Source: Cyprinodon diabolis
Taxonomy: Eukaryota; Chordata; Actinopteri; Cyprinodontiformes; Cyprinodontidae
NCBI GenBank assembly: GCA_030533445.1
Contig: CM060070.1
Span: 48,718,589 to 48,782,588 of the forward strand
Length of the DNA stretch: 64,000 nt
Direction of reading: 5' to 3'
Part shown: positions 48,801 to 53,560 of the stretch, piece by piece
Numbering within the stretch: the first letter of the stretch is position 1
How the letters are laid out: every line of letters begins with the position of its first letter
Position numbers and translations under genes: made by a program
The notes under the pieces: generated by a model
The model's input: only the letters and a program-made list of their open reading frames with translations
What the model was told of the DNA's origin: nothing
Database searches by the model: none

Positions 48801-50914
48801 GAAGGGGCCGCCCACTGCGGCACAGGAACCACCATGGAGGGGGCCTTGAAGGCTTGGGGCGCCCGCTGAGGTGCCTTGGAGGCCTGGAGCGCTCGCTTAG
48901 GGGCCTTGGAGGCTTGGAGCCCCCCTCGAGGGGCTCTTGGAGCTGATGGCGGTGGCAGGAACAAAAAAAAGTCTTCTCTCTCCCCATAAAAAAAGCTCCA
49001 AAGGTCAGATTCCTGTATATGGGGAGGGCTGAGGAGTTCACATGCCTGGTTCTCTGCTGGGTCCATGTTGGGGCTGGATCCTTCTGTCATGAACGGTGTT
49101 TGTGTGGAGGACCCAGACGCAGAGACCAGTAGGCAGAGGTGAATTAAAGTCTGTTTATTCAGGTTCACAGGTCCAGAAGTAGGAATCAGAGTCCAACTGA
49201 AAATTACAAACGAACCTGAACCAAGGAGACATCAGGGATTAACCAAACCAGAAGCCAGGGAGAGACGAGGAACACAGACAGAAGTTTAGACGGGATGTTT
49301 GACGAGGATCCAGCCAACAGGAACTGAAGAGGGAGGGCTTTTAAAGGGGACAGAGACAGAGAGAGAGCTGACGAGGAAATTGGCAGCAGGTGCTTGGCAG
49401 GACAGAGAAACTGAGGAAGGGAGGACACAAGAGGGCAGCAGAGGACAACAAATGGATAACTAAGGAAAACAGGAACAATCAGACCAGGACCATGACACCT
49501 CTATGATAAGTTCAATTGTTTCCATGTCAAATAGAGAAAAATGTTCCCTAGAAAGTCCTTTAATAAAATGATTTAAACAAACCAGGGAATAAGAAATAAA
49601 TATGGCTGCTAGAAAAAGCTGATGAGGTTCAGAACAAATTCAGTCAGCATATAGATACCTTTAGAACTTCTGCAGGAAGCGATATCTGATATCTAACTGA
49701 AGTAATAATCTTTGGACCAATAGAGGAGAGATCTAAAGTTAGCACACAGCTTCAGTGGCTTCAGCTAGTAACCACTGATCAGGCCCCAAATCTAGGTGTA
49801 GTGCTGGATTCAGACTTGAACCTCCAAAAGCATTTAAAGACAATTACAAGGTGGGCTTTCTATCACCTGAAGAACATTTCCAGGATTAAAGGACTAATGT
49901 CTCAGCATGATCTGGAAAAACTAATCCATGCGTTTATTTTTAGTCGAATTGATTACTGCAACGGTGTTTTCACAGGTCTGCCTAAAAAGTGGATCAGACA
50001 GCTGCAGCTGATCCAGAACGCTGCTGCCCGTGTCCTCACTAAGACTAAGAAAGTAGAGCACATCACCCCAGTTCTAAAGTCCTTCCACTGGCTCCCTGTA
50101 TCTCAGAGAATAGACTTTAAAATACTTCTGTTAGTCTATAAATCTCTGAATGGCTTAGCACCTAAATACATCACAGACTTGCTATCAGTGTATCAACCCT
50201 CCAGACCACTCAGGTCTTCTGGCTCCAGCCTGCTCTGCAGACCTAGAACCAGAACTAAACATGGAGAAGCAGCATTTAGTTCCTATGCTCCACTTATCTG
50301 GAACAATTTTCCGGAAAACTGGAAAAGTGCGGAAAGCCTGAGTTCCTTTAAATCAAGACTAAAAACACTTTTGTTTAGGATTGCCTTCCACTGTTCTAGT
50401 TAAACAGTTCAACTAAAACATCATTAGTTCAACTTTTTTATTTTCTTTAGTCCAACTGTTTTTAATGTTCTTTTTTGTTTCTGCATTTTTTATTTTATTA
50501 TTTTTTTCCTAATTGCTTTGATTCTGTTTTATTTTCCTATATTTTAATCATGTAAAGCACTTTGCATTGTCTTTGTGCTGAATTGTGCTATGCAAATAAA
50601 TTTGCCTTGCCTTGCCTTGATGTGATTAAACGTGCGATCCATAGTACAATCACTTAATAATGATCCCATCTTTTTTTAACTAAACAGAATTTTTGGGAAC
50701 AGTCAGTTGTGGTTCTTTAAATCAGTAAACATAAATCTGAAACTGGAATTTGGCTGAGACCAGTCCCTTTGCTCTGACTGCAAACTAAAAATGCAAGTTA
50801 TTAACAGAAAGGATCAGGAACTTTGTTGTTAAAGTATCTTCAGTCTAAACAGACTTTAAGTGGACTCACCGCAAACAGCAGGACCGCCAGCAGGAGCCCA
50901 GAGAGTCGAAGCAT
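26542..50914 (-). CDS. dsg2: Desmoglein-2-like desmosomal cadherin, 14 coding exons, 1,162 aa
   Basis: The gene encodes a calcium-dependent desmosomal adhesion protein at cell-cell junctions. Minus-strand exons: 50870-50914, 43948-44076, 43663-43815, 42955-43096, 42595-42752, 40232-40366, 39255-39440, 37446-37942, 37219-37367, 35463-35684, 33577-33795, 29702-29829, 29324-29596, 26542-27594. Every junction has AG/GT and keeps phase; coding length is 3,489 nt. Deduced order: signal peptide 1-15, short propeptide ending RHKR (32-35), mature start A-W (Trp2), EC1 to DNDNPP (135-140), EC2 to DVNDN (242-246), EC3 with a Gly/Ser tract (about 340-422), EC4 to PYNDHCP (548-554), Cys-rich extracellular anchor, transmembrane helix about 667-686, juxtamembrane CQCG, and the cytoplasmic segment DYEGQGS...[16 protein letters not shown] (830-870) that binds plakoglobin in desmogleins. 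Mammalian DSG2 is of similar size (about 1,118 aa). The tail motif rules out desmocollin and classical cadherin. Which teleost dsg2 paralogue this is cannot be decided here. Confidence 0.93.
27970..28078. repeat. Short interspersed-repeat fragment in intron 13
   Basis: The phrase AATGGTAAATGCTCTGTACT followed by TTTATACAGCGCC and CAAAGCACTTTACAGTTA resembles the common teleost repeat tail of the form 'AAATGG...TTTATATAGCGC...AAAGCRCTTTACA'. A related phrase occurs at 60,045-60,115. No boundaries are visible. Confidence 0.4.
28129..29219. mobile_element. Non-autonomous hAT transposon, 1,091 bp, in dsg2 intron 13
   Basis: A perfect 8-bp target duplication GATATAAC flanks the element (28,121-28,128 and 29,220-29,227). 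Termini are perfect 12-bp inverted repeats TAGGGCTGGGTA and TACCCAGCCCTA. The terminal regions are further self-complementary around CGGTTCCGGTACC and GGTACC...GAACCGAAGTTCGG. The central part is GC-rich and carries no transposase frame, so it depends on an enzyme made elsewhere. The 8-bp duplication is the hAT superfamily signature. Confidence 0.88.
29324..29596 (-). CDS. dsg2: dsg2 exon 13: cytoplasmic linker (intracellular anchor)
   Basis: 273 nt, phase 0 to 0, acceptor TTTCAG and donor CAG|GTGAAA. It encodes [20 protein letters not shown] and ends [14 protein letters not shown]. No known motif except its position between the membrane and the cadherin-typical segment; the final SFYYIQ resembles the desmoglein phrase before the plakoglobin-binding segment (LRNYFTDK in mammals). 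Confidence 0.87.
29702..29829 (-). CDS. dsg2: dsg2 exon 12: TM helix end and juxtamembrane region
   Basis: 128 nt, phase 1 to 0, acceptor TTCCAG and donor GTG|GTGAGA; too fragmented to stand out as a frame by itself. It encodes [20 protein letters not shown]. This completes the membrane helix and supplies cysteines at 687 and 689, at the position palmitoylated in mammalian desmogleins. It ends [11 protein letters not shown]. Confidence 0.87.
30031..31369. mobile_element. Non-autonomous hAT transposon, 1,339 bp, in dsg2 intron 11
   Basis: A perfect 8-bp duplication TCCATATT lies at 30,023-30,030 and 31,370-31,377. Ends are GAGTGTTGGG and, inverted, CAGTGATGGG. The subterminal regions are rich in GTAACTAGTTACT-like phrases on both sides (GTTACTTTTGCG, AAGTAATTAGTTA), giving strong internal folding potential. 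An (ATCC)n array sits inside at 30,558-30,664. No transposase is encoded. Confidence 0.88.
30558..30664. repeat. (ATCC)n microsatellite
   Basis: About 26 tandem ATCC units with one 3-bp interruption, inside the hAT element. On the minus strand it reads as repeated WMDG codons, which is a translation artefact. Confidence 0.95.
31378..32714. other. dsg2 intron 11 sequence without a gene
   Basis: Mostly unique-looking AT-rich DNA. At about 32,150-32,205 a short piece matches the 3' untranslated part of LINE family A (CCTTGAACCCCAGTGGGCC and CAGCAGATGG, as at 23,668 and 52,530), so an old LINE relic is present. Nothing else recognised. Confidence 0.5.
32715..33085 (+). mobile_element. Rex1/CR1-like LINE 3' end
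   Basis: The frame 32,807-32,929 ends at TGA and reads [20 protein letters not shown] and then [15 protein letters not shown]. This is the conserved C-terminus (LPSGRRY ... FIPxAIxLLN) of a common fish LINE group. The 3' part ends with CCCCTTGGGGACAAATAAA, the usual terminal phrase of those elements. Only the last few hundred bases remain; the orientation is opposite to dsg2. Confidence 0.6.
33506..33546. repeat. (TA)n microsatellite at the exon 11 donor side
   Basis: About 20 TA units, 30 bp inside intron 11 from the exon 11 splice donor at 33,576. Confidence 0.95.
33577..33795 (-). CDS. dsg2: dsg2 exon 11: anchor domain and first half of TM helix
   Basis: 219 nt, phase 1 to 1, acceptor TCACAG and donor CTTT|GTGAGT. 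It encodes [20 protein letters not shown], the cysteine cluster [12 protein letters not shown] that is typical of the desmoglein extracellular anchor, and [13 protein letters not shown], the first part of the transmembrane helix. The helix is completed by exon 12. Confidence 0.9.
34779..34860. repeat. (TA)n microsatellite
   Basis: About 40 TA units with one TTGA interruption near 34,848, in dsg2 intron 10. Confidence 0.95.
35300..35331. repeat. Poly-C tract (32 C)
   Basis: An uninterrupted run of C in dsg2 intron 10; on the transcript strand it is poly-G. Run length may be affected by sequencing. Confidence 0.9.
35463..35684 (-). CDS. dsg2: dsg2 exon 10: EC4 end and extracellular anchor
   Basis: 222 nt, phase 1 to 1, acceptor CCACAG and donor ATG|GTAAGA. 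It encodes [20 protein letters not shown] (linker at 548-554, with His in the place of the final Asn of NDN) and then the start of the membrane-proximal anchor domain with [20 protein letters not shown]. Confidence 0.9.
35838..36500 (-). pseudogene. Non-LTR retrotransposon RT fragment in dsg2 intron 9
   Basis: Reading the minus strand with frameshifts gives [11 protein letters not shown] (catalytic ADD at 36,224-36,232), then a [11 protein letters not shown] phrase near 35,950 and [10 protein letters not shown] near 35,840. These are the successive landmarks of the RT thumb and C-terminal region of a teleost LINE distinct from families A and B here. Several frameshifts and stops show that it is dead. 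It lies in the same orientation as dsg2. Confidence 0.65.
37219..37367 (-). CDS. dsg2: dsg2 exon 9: EC4 middle
   Basis: 149 nt, phase 2 to 1, acceptor TGTAG and donor ACG|GTACAG. It encodes [20 protein letters not shown] and ends [20 protein letters not shown] matches the DSG2 EC4 phrase around 'IDSKTAEIKF'. Confidence 0.88.
37446..37942 (-). CDS. dsg2: dsg2 exon 8: EC3 end with Gly/Ser insertion, EC4 start
   Basis: 497 nt, phase 0 to 2, acceptor TTTAG and donor AT|GTAAGT. It encodes [20 protein letters not shown], then an 83-residue tract made only of Gly, Ser and a few Ala, Val, Leu and Phe (residues about 340-422), then the closing strand [17 protein letters not shown] and EC4 start with AIDGDT. 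In mammalian DSG2 the NKA strand and the closing strand are separated by only a short loop, so the tract is an expanded loop of EC3. Confidence 0.9.
37625..37873 (-). repeat. dsg2: Coding minisatellite: Gly/Ser tract in dsg2 exon 8
   Basis: 249 bp of GGN and AGY codons. The best-preserved repeat is a 36-bp unit encoding [12 protein letters not shown], present twice in tandem (indices about 38-61 of the exon) with partly changed copies on both sides. The plus strand is correspondingly C-rich. All length changes are multiples of three, so the frame stays open. Confidence 0.9.
38132..38155. repeat. Poly-C tract (24 C)
   Basis: Uninterrupted C run in dsg2 intron 7; poly-G on the transcript strand. 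Confidence 0.85.
38811..39115 (+). mobile_element. LINE family A 3' fragment in dsg2 intron 7
   Basis: About 300 bp matching 22,995-23,275 almost base for base: ATTCCTTATGTTCCTAACAG, GAATTTCTAAAA, GGAGGCAGATCTTTTAGTTC, ending after GGAGGACATAGGGACCCC. Plus orientation, opposite to dsg2. It covers the end of ORF2 and the start of the 3' untranslated region. Confidence 0.85.
39255..39440 (-). CDS. dsg2: dsg2 exon 7: EC3 first half
   Basis: 186 nt, phase 0 to 0, acceptor TTTTTCAG and donor AAG|GTATTG. It encodes [20 protein letters not shown], then DND (275-277, in the DAD position) and the beta-strands [20 protein letters not shown]. Confidence 0.9.
39784..39816. repeat. (ATC)n microsatellite
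   Basis: Eleven ATC units in dsg2 intron 6. Confidence 0.9.
40045..40165 (-). repeat. Possible LINE 3'-end relic
   Basis: ATCAATTCAGCTTATTTCTA then CAGCACACA and TTTTTACAGACAATTCAA resembles a diverged, inverted LINE family A end (AATTCAGTTTATTTATATAG, as at 62,085). No boundary visible. Confidence 0.35.
40232..40366 (-). CDS. dsg2: dsg2 exon 6: EC2 second half
   Basis: 135 nt, phase 0 to 0, acceptor TTTTCAG and donor GCA|GTAGGT. It encodes [16 protein letters not shown] and ends with [21 protein letters not shown] (242-246) is the EC2-EC3 calcium linker. Confidence 0.9.
40560..41275. other. dsg2 intron 5, unclassified part
   Basis: No gene. The 40,580-40,760 part (CTGGTCCCAGC, TCCCTCCAGCTCTCCCC, GGGATTAGCTATACTGTCTT) has the composition of a teleost LINE 5' region but I could not assign it. 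Confidence 0.3.
41281..42149 (-). mobile_element. Solo LTR, 869 bp, in dsg2 intron 5
   Basis: A 5-bp duplication TGCTG lies at 41,276-41,280 and 42,150-42,154. Ends are TGTCATGAAT and ATATCATGACA, an 8-bp perfect inverted repeat within the usual TG...CA. The minus strand carries AATAAA at 41,347-41,352 near its 3' end, so the LTR points the same way as dsg2. The body holds purine-rich, AGGATCCAG-type phrases and a 600-bp 5' part. No internal region or partner LTR was found, so this is a recombination product. Confidence 0.82.
42595..42752 (-). CDS. dsg2: dsg2 exon 5: EC2 first half
   Basis: 158 nt, phase 1 to 0, acceptor CTCAG and donor GAA|GTAGGA. It encodes [19 protein letters not shown] (DAD motif 167-169) through DYPHLDRE (LDRE at 206-209), the paired calcium ligands of EC2. 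The donor is a weaker GTAGGA form but the frame continues perfectly into exon 6. Confidence 0.85.
42955..43096 (-). CDS. dsg2: dsg2 exon 4: EC1-EC2 linker
   Basis: 142 nt, phase 0 to 1, acceptor TTTAG and donor AAG|GTCAGT. It encodes the end of EC1 including [12 protein letters not shown], the calcium-binding linker (DNDNPP at residues 135-140), and the first strand of EC2. Confidence 0.9.
43663..43815 (-). CDS. dsg2: dsg2 exon 3: EC1 core
   Basis: 153 nt, phase 0 to 0, acceptor TTTCAG and donor AGC|GTAAGT. It encodes [20 protein letters not shown] and then [16 protein letters not shown]; the LDRE box (residues 100-103) is the calcium-site signature of cadherin repeat 1. The ADQYPF phrase corresponds to the desmoglein-type ITEPPFG region. 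Confidence 0.9.
43948..44076 (-). CDS. dsg2: dsg2 exon 2: propeptide and EC1 start
   Basis: 129 nt, phase 0 to 0, acceptor CACAG and donor AAG|GTGAGG. It encodes a propeptide of about 20 residues ending in the furin site RHKR, then [12 protein letters not shown]. The Trp at mature position 2 is the residue that swaps between partners in cadherin dimers. Desmogleins have much shorter propeptides than classical cadherins, and this fits. Confidence 0.9.
44077..46014. other. dsg2 intron 1, proximal part, no gene
   Basis: The 44,720-45,120 segment is GC-rich (CCTGGGTCTCCTGGCCCTGTG and similar phrases) and is followed at 45,305-45,335 by an (AATC)n tail. Together they look like a repeat unit with a simple tail, possibly a LINE end, not identified. 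45,440-45,830 reads like another old repeat (CAGGTGTTCACAGATTGACA, CATGGATATCTGAGGG). No coding frame is supported. Confidence 0.4.
46018..46175 (+). mobile_element. tRNA-derived SINE, degenerate
   Basis: GGTGGCGCAGAGGTTAGTGC (A-box-like tRNA start), ACTCGACCCATGTATGGA, then TTTGCCGCATGTCTCTCCCC and CTTTCCTGTCAGCCTACTGT. This is the order seen in a common acanthomorph tRNA SINE. The B-box region appears deleted between GACCTGTAG and TCCTTTGCC. Recognition from memory of the family. Confidence 0.6.
46690..46920 (+). mobile_element. L2-like LINE 3' end (family B)
   Basis: GAGCTGAAAGCCTGAGTTC, TTTAAAAGCC and ATTCATGTAAAGCACTGAAT, ending TTGTCCTTGCACTGAATT. This matches the order and words of 50,335-50,590, where the frame of the same family is still open. 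Only the last 230 bp remain. Confidence 0.6.
47021..47433 (-). repeat. 3' LTR (element orientation minus)
   Basis: 413 bp, TGTCATGA...CCATGACA on the plus strand. Contains TATA-like TTTAAAAG and AATAAA on the minus strand as described for the whole element. Confidence 0.9.
47483..49066 (-). CDS. Repeat-built ORF of the LTR element, 527 aa
   Basis: A single open frame from ATG at 49,066 (18 bp inside the 5' LTR) to a stop at 47,483. It begins [20 protein letters not shown] and then consists of three successive tandem-repeat blocks. Residues about 75-270 are 12-14-residue units [10 protein letters not shown](D/E)P. Residues about 272-330 are basic 11-12-residue units [12 protein letters not shown]. 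Residues about 332-490 are 13-residue units [13 protein letters not shown], twelve times. The end is PPWVGGF-rich. No known domain, no zinc knuckle, no protease. The MDPA start is like teleost Ty3/gypsy gag; the rest has no homologue I recognise. The frame is also open upstream into the LTR. Whether it is translated is unknown; the other frames of the repeats are open too, so an open frame alone is weak evidence. Confidence 0.5.
   Translation of the reverse strand: MDPAENQACELLSPPHIQESDLWSFFYGEREDFFLFLPPPSAPRAPRGGLQASKAPKRALQASKAPQRAPQAFKAPSMVVPVPQWAAPSEAVPEPQWAAPSEAVPEPQWAAPASSEPVPEPQWAAPAPSDPVPEPQWAAPSDSVPEPMWAAPSDPVPEPQWAAQSEPVPEPQWAASSEPVPEPQWAVPASSDPVPEPQWVAPSDPVPEPQWAAQSDPVPEPQSAVQSDPVPEPQSAVPSEPVPESQWAAASEAVPELQSTAPSEPVAEQQKRRRRPPRRILLKRRRRPRRILLKRGRRPRRILLKRRRRPPRRILLKRRRCPPPRFLLHWRRRPPERLSQLRCHGRPPERLSQLRPHGRPPERLSQLRPHGQPPERLSQLRRHGRPPERLSQLRPHGRPPERLSQLRPHGRPPERLSQLRRHGRPPEHLSQLRPHGQPPECLSQLRRHGRPPERLSQLRPHGQPPERLSQLRPHGRPPERLSQLRPHGRPPETFCCPRPPWVGCFDFQTLFCFCAWFPLRPPWVGGF
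47593..48072. repeat. 39-bp minisatellite, about 12 units
   Basis: Unit starts CTGGAGGCCGGCCGTGGGG and ends CGGAGCTGAGAGAGACGCT; 39 bp counted. Copies differ by single bases (GCCGGCC/GCTGGCC, GGGGCC/GGCGCC). Because 39 is a multiple of three, long frames exist on both strands. Confidence 0.95.
48095..48262. repeat. 33/36-bp minisatellite, 5 units
   Basis: Units of CGCCGAGGA(GGA)CGCCGC then CTCCGCTTCAGCAGGATG; length alternates by one codon. Encodes the basic [12 protein letters not shown] repeat on the minus strand. Confidence 0.85.
48263..48840. repeat. 36-42-bp minisatellite, about 16 units
   Basis: Units built from GCCGCCCACTGCGGCTCAGG then AACAGGATCAGACGGG, with 3- or 6-bp additions (GCCGGG). 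Encodes [13 protein letters not shown] repeats on the minus strand; all length variants keep the frame. Confidence 0.9.
49085..49497 (-). repeat. 5' LTR (element orientation minus)
   Basis: 413 bp, matching 47,021-47,433 at a constant offset of 2,064 with one mismatch seen. Flanked on the right by the CCTCT duplication. Confidence 0.9.
49600..50640 (+). mobile_element. L2-like LINE, 5'-truncated (family B), in dsg2 intron 1
   Basis: ORF2 C-terminal region followed by a 3' untranslated region ending in CTTTGCATTGTC, GCTATGCAAATAAA and a short (TTGCC)n tail at 50,600-50,630. It is related to family A by protein but differs in nucleotide sequence. Plus orientation, opposite to dsg2. Confidence 0.8.
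49801..50403 (+). pseudogene. LINE family B reverse transcriptase C-terminal remnant
   Basis: About 200 residues open to a stop after [72 protein letters not shown] and [10 protein letters not shown]. These are the same conserved steps as in family A. The frame is open but lacks all catalytic RT motifs, so it is a fragment. Upstream (49,640-49,800) the frame is broken. Confidence 0.8.
50870..50914 (-). CDS. dsg2: dsg2 exon 1: signal peptide
   Basis: ATG at 50,914 opens [15 protein letters not shown], a typical short hydrophobic signal peptide, and runs into the donor G|GTGAGT after 45 nt (phase 0). Upstream in the same orientation there is an in-frame-free leader with TTACA before the ATG. 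The next exon is 6.8 kb away across intron 1, which hosts the young LTR element and a LINE. Confidence 0.85.
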
Positions 50915-51436
50915 TGTAACTGGGAGAAAACTCAGAGTCTGGATGTGTGTGCTTCTCGTCATAAATGACAAGCAGCACAAGCGCAGCTTTATCTTAAAGA
51001 AGCACCTGACAATGTGCCAAATATTTTACTCCCCTCAGGTTAGGAATGTATGACTTCAGGAGAAACTATGTTAATTACAGGTTCCATGACACGCAACCAA
51101 TGCTAACATCAAAGGCCAAAGTTCCACTGAAGAGATAAAGCAGAAAACCGATAACCATAAATAATTAAATCTTTTTAATAAAGCTCCTTTAAACCCGGAA
51201 GAGCTGGACTCACTGCTTTATCCAACTTTACCCAAATTTCCTCGTCTTTACTTTCAAACACCTTTTAGGCCTTTAACGTTTCTTAACATTTCCTTTTGTA
51301 ATATATAAATATGAATATGTAGCATAAGTCTTTATTGATCCATCTTTGAAAGACATCATTTTACATAACATTTTCTGGAAGCAAGGAAAATATGTATTTG
51401 ATAGTTATTTAAATAAAAATAAGAATGTTTTTATAT
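50915..51436 (-). promoter_or_regulatory. 5' flank and probable 5' UTR/promoter of dsg2
   Basis: Sequence directly upstream of the dsg2 ATG on the minus strand. It contains a pyrimidine-rich TTTTCTCCCAGTTACA leader and a TTTAAGATAAAG box about 75 bp upstream of the ATG, which could serve as a weak TATA-like element. No CpG island is visible. An upstream noncoding exon cannot be excluded. This assignment is by position only. Confidence 0.3.
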
Positions 51437-52805
51437 ATCTGTCTATAATCCAGATGAAGCTAACCCATTACATAGATTACAGGCATGTCTGAAGACATAA
51501 AAACCTGGATGACTCTTAACTTTCTGCTTCTGAATGCAGACAAAACAGAAGTTATAGTCTTTGGACCAGAGTCTCTGAAAAAGAAGCTGATTAGCCAGTC
51601 ACTTCATTTGGATGGGATTAAACTGATTTCAGATAATAAAGTAAAAAATCTTGGTGTTGTTTTTGATCAGGACCTGTCATTTAAATCCCAGATCAAAGAG
51701 GTTTCTAGAATTTCCTTCTTTCATCTGAGGAATATTGCTAAAATGAGCAATCTCCTGTCCAGGGGTGATGCTGAGAAACTAGTCCATGCATTTGTTACTT
51801 CAAGGCTGGACTATTGTAATTCTTTACTATCAGGAAGTCCACAAACTGTAGTTAAAAGCCTTCAGCTGATCCAAAATGCTGCAGCCAGAGTTCTGATGAA
51901 AATGAAAAAGAGAGATCATATCTCTCCTATCCTGGCTTCTCTTCATTGGCTTCCTGTTAAATCCAGAATAGAATTTAAAATCCTCCTTCTCACATATAAA
52001 GCCTTAAATTGCCAAGCTCCATCTGATATCAGAGATTATGATCTGTTAGTTCAATCTCTAACGCCTTTGAACGCTATCAATTGATAGCATATTATCAGGC
52101 TTTGCTGAACTACAATCATCTGAATCAGGTGTGCTGAAGCTCAGAAACATCCAAACCATGCAGAGCAGTGTGCCTTGAGGACCATGATTGAAAATAACTG
52201 CTCTAACGTTCTGCTCTCTCTGCTTTTTCTCATAGTAGCTTCATCTGGTCTGTTCCTGTTTGGCTGTGACTCCATCCTGGAGAAATATCAGCTGTGCTGC
52301 TGCCATCAACACCTTTGTTTCTAGATGTTGGAGCTTGGCCTGTTTTCCAGTGTAGTCCTGTTTCTCTGACTGTGACTAACTGGATGTGCTCTCTTCATCC
52401 TCTGACATGGGAGCTGGCTCGGAGCTCGTCTGCCTGGCTGTATGTTTCCTGGATGGGGCCGCCTGTGGAGCTGGTTGACAGTTGCCTTTTGTATCTATGC
52501 TTCTTTTTCTATGTCTGCTTCTGTCTCCTTGAACCCCAGTGGGCCTCAGCAGATGGCCGCTCACACTGAGCCTGGTTCTGCTGGAGGTTTCTTCCTGGTA
52601 AAAGGGAGTTTTTCCTCTCCACTGTCGCTACAAGCATGCTTAGTGTGAGGGATTGTATTTGAGTCAATGAGTCGATGCAATCAGCTCGTTTTCCTTAGAT
52701 AGAAAACTTTGAATCAATCTGACTGGATGATCTGGTGAACTGGAAAGTGCCTTGAGATGACGTGTTGTGAATTGGAGCTATAGAAATAAACTGTATTGAA
52801 TTGAA
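51437..52805 (+). mobile_element. L2-like LINE family A, copy 2, rearranged
   Basis: 51,437-52,050 matches 22,385-22,990 and 52,205-52,805 matches 23,345-23,946. The frame 51,485-52,084 keeps TWMTLNFLLLNADKTEVIVF, SRLDYCNSLLSGSPQTV and HWLPVKSRIEFK. Between the two parts about 350 bp of the element is missing, and 52,062-52,203 is foreign: CTGAATCAGGTGTGCTGAAG, CATGCAGAGCAGTGTGCC and TTGAGGACCATGATTGAAAA resemble a small teleost DNA-element end. The 3' tail is GTATTGAATTGAATT. Confidence 0.8.
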
Positions 52806-52994
52806 TTTATCTTCAAAAAGAAATTACATTAAATTATTTTCTTTAAACTTTATGTAAATTTCATGATAATTAGAGGCATCACATCTGGTAAATCCTAATT
52901 TGATTAAATCTAAACTGTGTCTGTCACATTCACTTGTAAAGGTGCGGTGGAAAAAATCTATCTCCTATTAATTCCCATCCATCCATCATTATGT

Positions 52995-52996
<2 letters not shown>

Positions 52997-53063
<67 letters not shown>
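52997..53063. repeat. (TA)n microsatellite
   Basis: About 33 TA units directly before the CAGGGCTCGATGTTAACC element end. Confidence 0.95.
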
Positions 53064-53066
<3 letters not shown>

Positions 53067-53350
53067 GGCTCGATGTTAACCATTGCCCGATCGCCCGGGG
53101 CAAGTAGTTTTTATTGTCGGGAGAGTACAAATATTATTGCATTTGCCAGCTGGGCAAGTGCAATGTTCGCAAAAAAAAATATATATATATTTATCACTCA
53201 AAATTACTTTAAAATCACCGACATTCACAGAAAAAAAACCACAAGCGTTGCCAGAACCATGTTTGTTGTTTTGTGCACATTCGCGCCTGATTTGAAAAAG
53301 CTGCTTGATTTTACGCTAGATGGCGTGATTCAGCTCTTGGGGAGATAATT
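53064..53350. mobile_element. Possible hAT-type element, one end visible
   Basis: Starts CAGGGCTCGATGTTAACC followed by GCCCGGGGCAAGTAG, the kind of terminus seen in a fish hAT family. I did not find the inverted second end or a target duplication, so the right boundary is a guess. Confidence 0.35.
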
Positions 53351-53560
53351 CTGCAGAGCAGCAGCTGGATGATTTAATCTATTCTATAATACACGCTAGA
53401 TTAAAAATAAGCAGTCAGGGATTAGGAAAGTAATAATAATAACTGTATGCGCACAGTGTAAATGTTTCTATCATATATAAATATATGAGTTTTATTCATC
53501 TGCCTCAGAGCTCCAAGGCCACAACATGTCTAAGAGAGAGGGGGCTGTTTATCCCATTAG

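Larger units (their letters stand above)
47021..49497 (-). mobile_element. Young non-autonomous LTR retrotransposon, 2,477 bp, in dsg2 intron 1
   Basis: Two direct 413-bp LTRs (47,021-47,433 and 49,085-49,497) bracket a 1,651-bp interior. Both start TGTCATGAACGG and end CCATGACA. A perfect 5-bp duplication CCTCT lies at 47,016-47,020 and 49,498-49,502. The LTRs differ by one base seen (A at 47,348, T at 49,412). On the minus strand each LTR has TTTAAAAG (47,275-47,282) upstream of AATAAA (47,090-47,095), so transcription runs minus, in the same sense as dsg2. A G-rich polypurine tract (RC of 47,434-47,450) precedes the 3' LTR. No protease, RT or integrase is present. The ATG GAC CCA GC start just inside the 5' LTR resembles the gag start of teleost Ty3/gypsy elements. 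The segment next to the 5' LTR (GAAGGATCCAGCC) is not an obvious TGG-type primer site. Confidence 0.9.

Noticed and set aside
47503..48869. Plus-strand open frames of 197, 311 and 247 codons as genes
   Set aside because: They are shadows of the minisatellites in the LTR element; unit lengths divisible by three open several frames at once and the element is transcribed from the minus strand.
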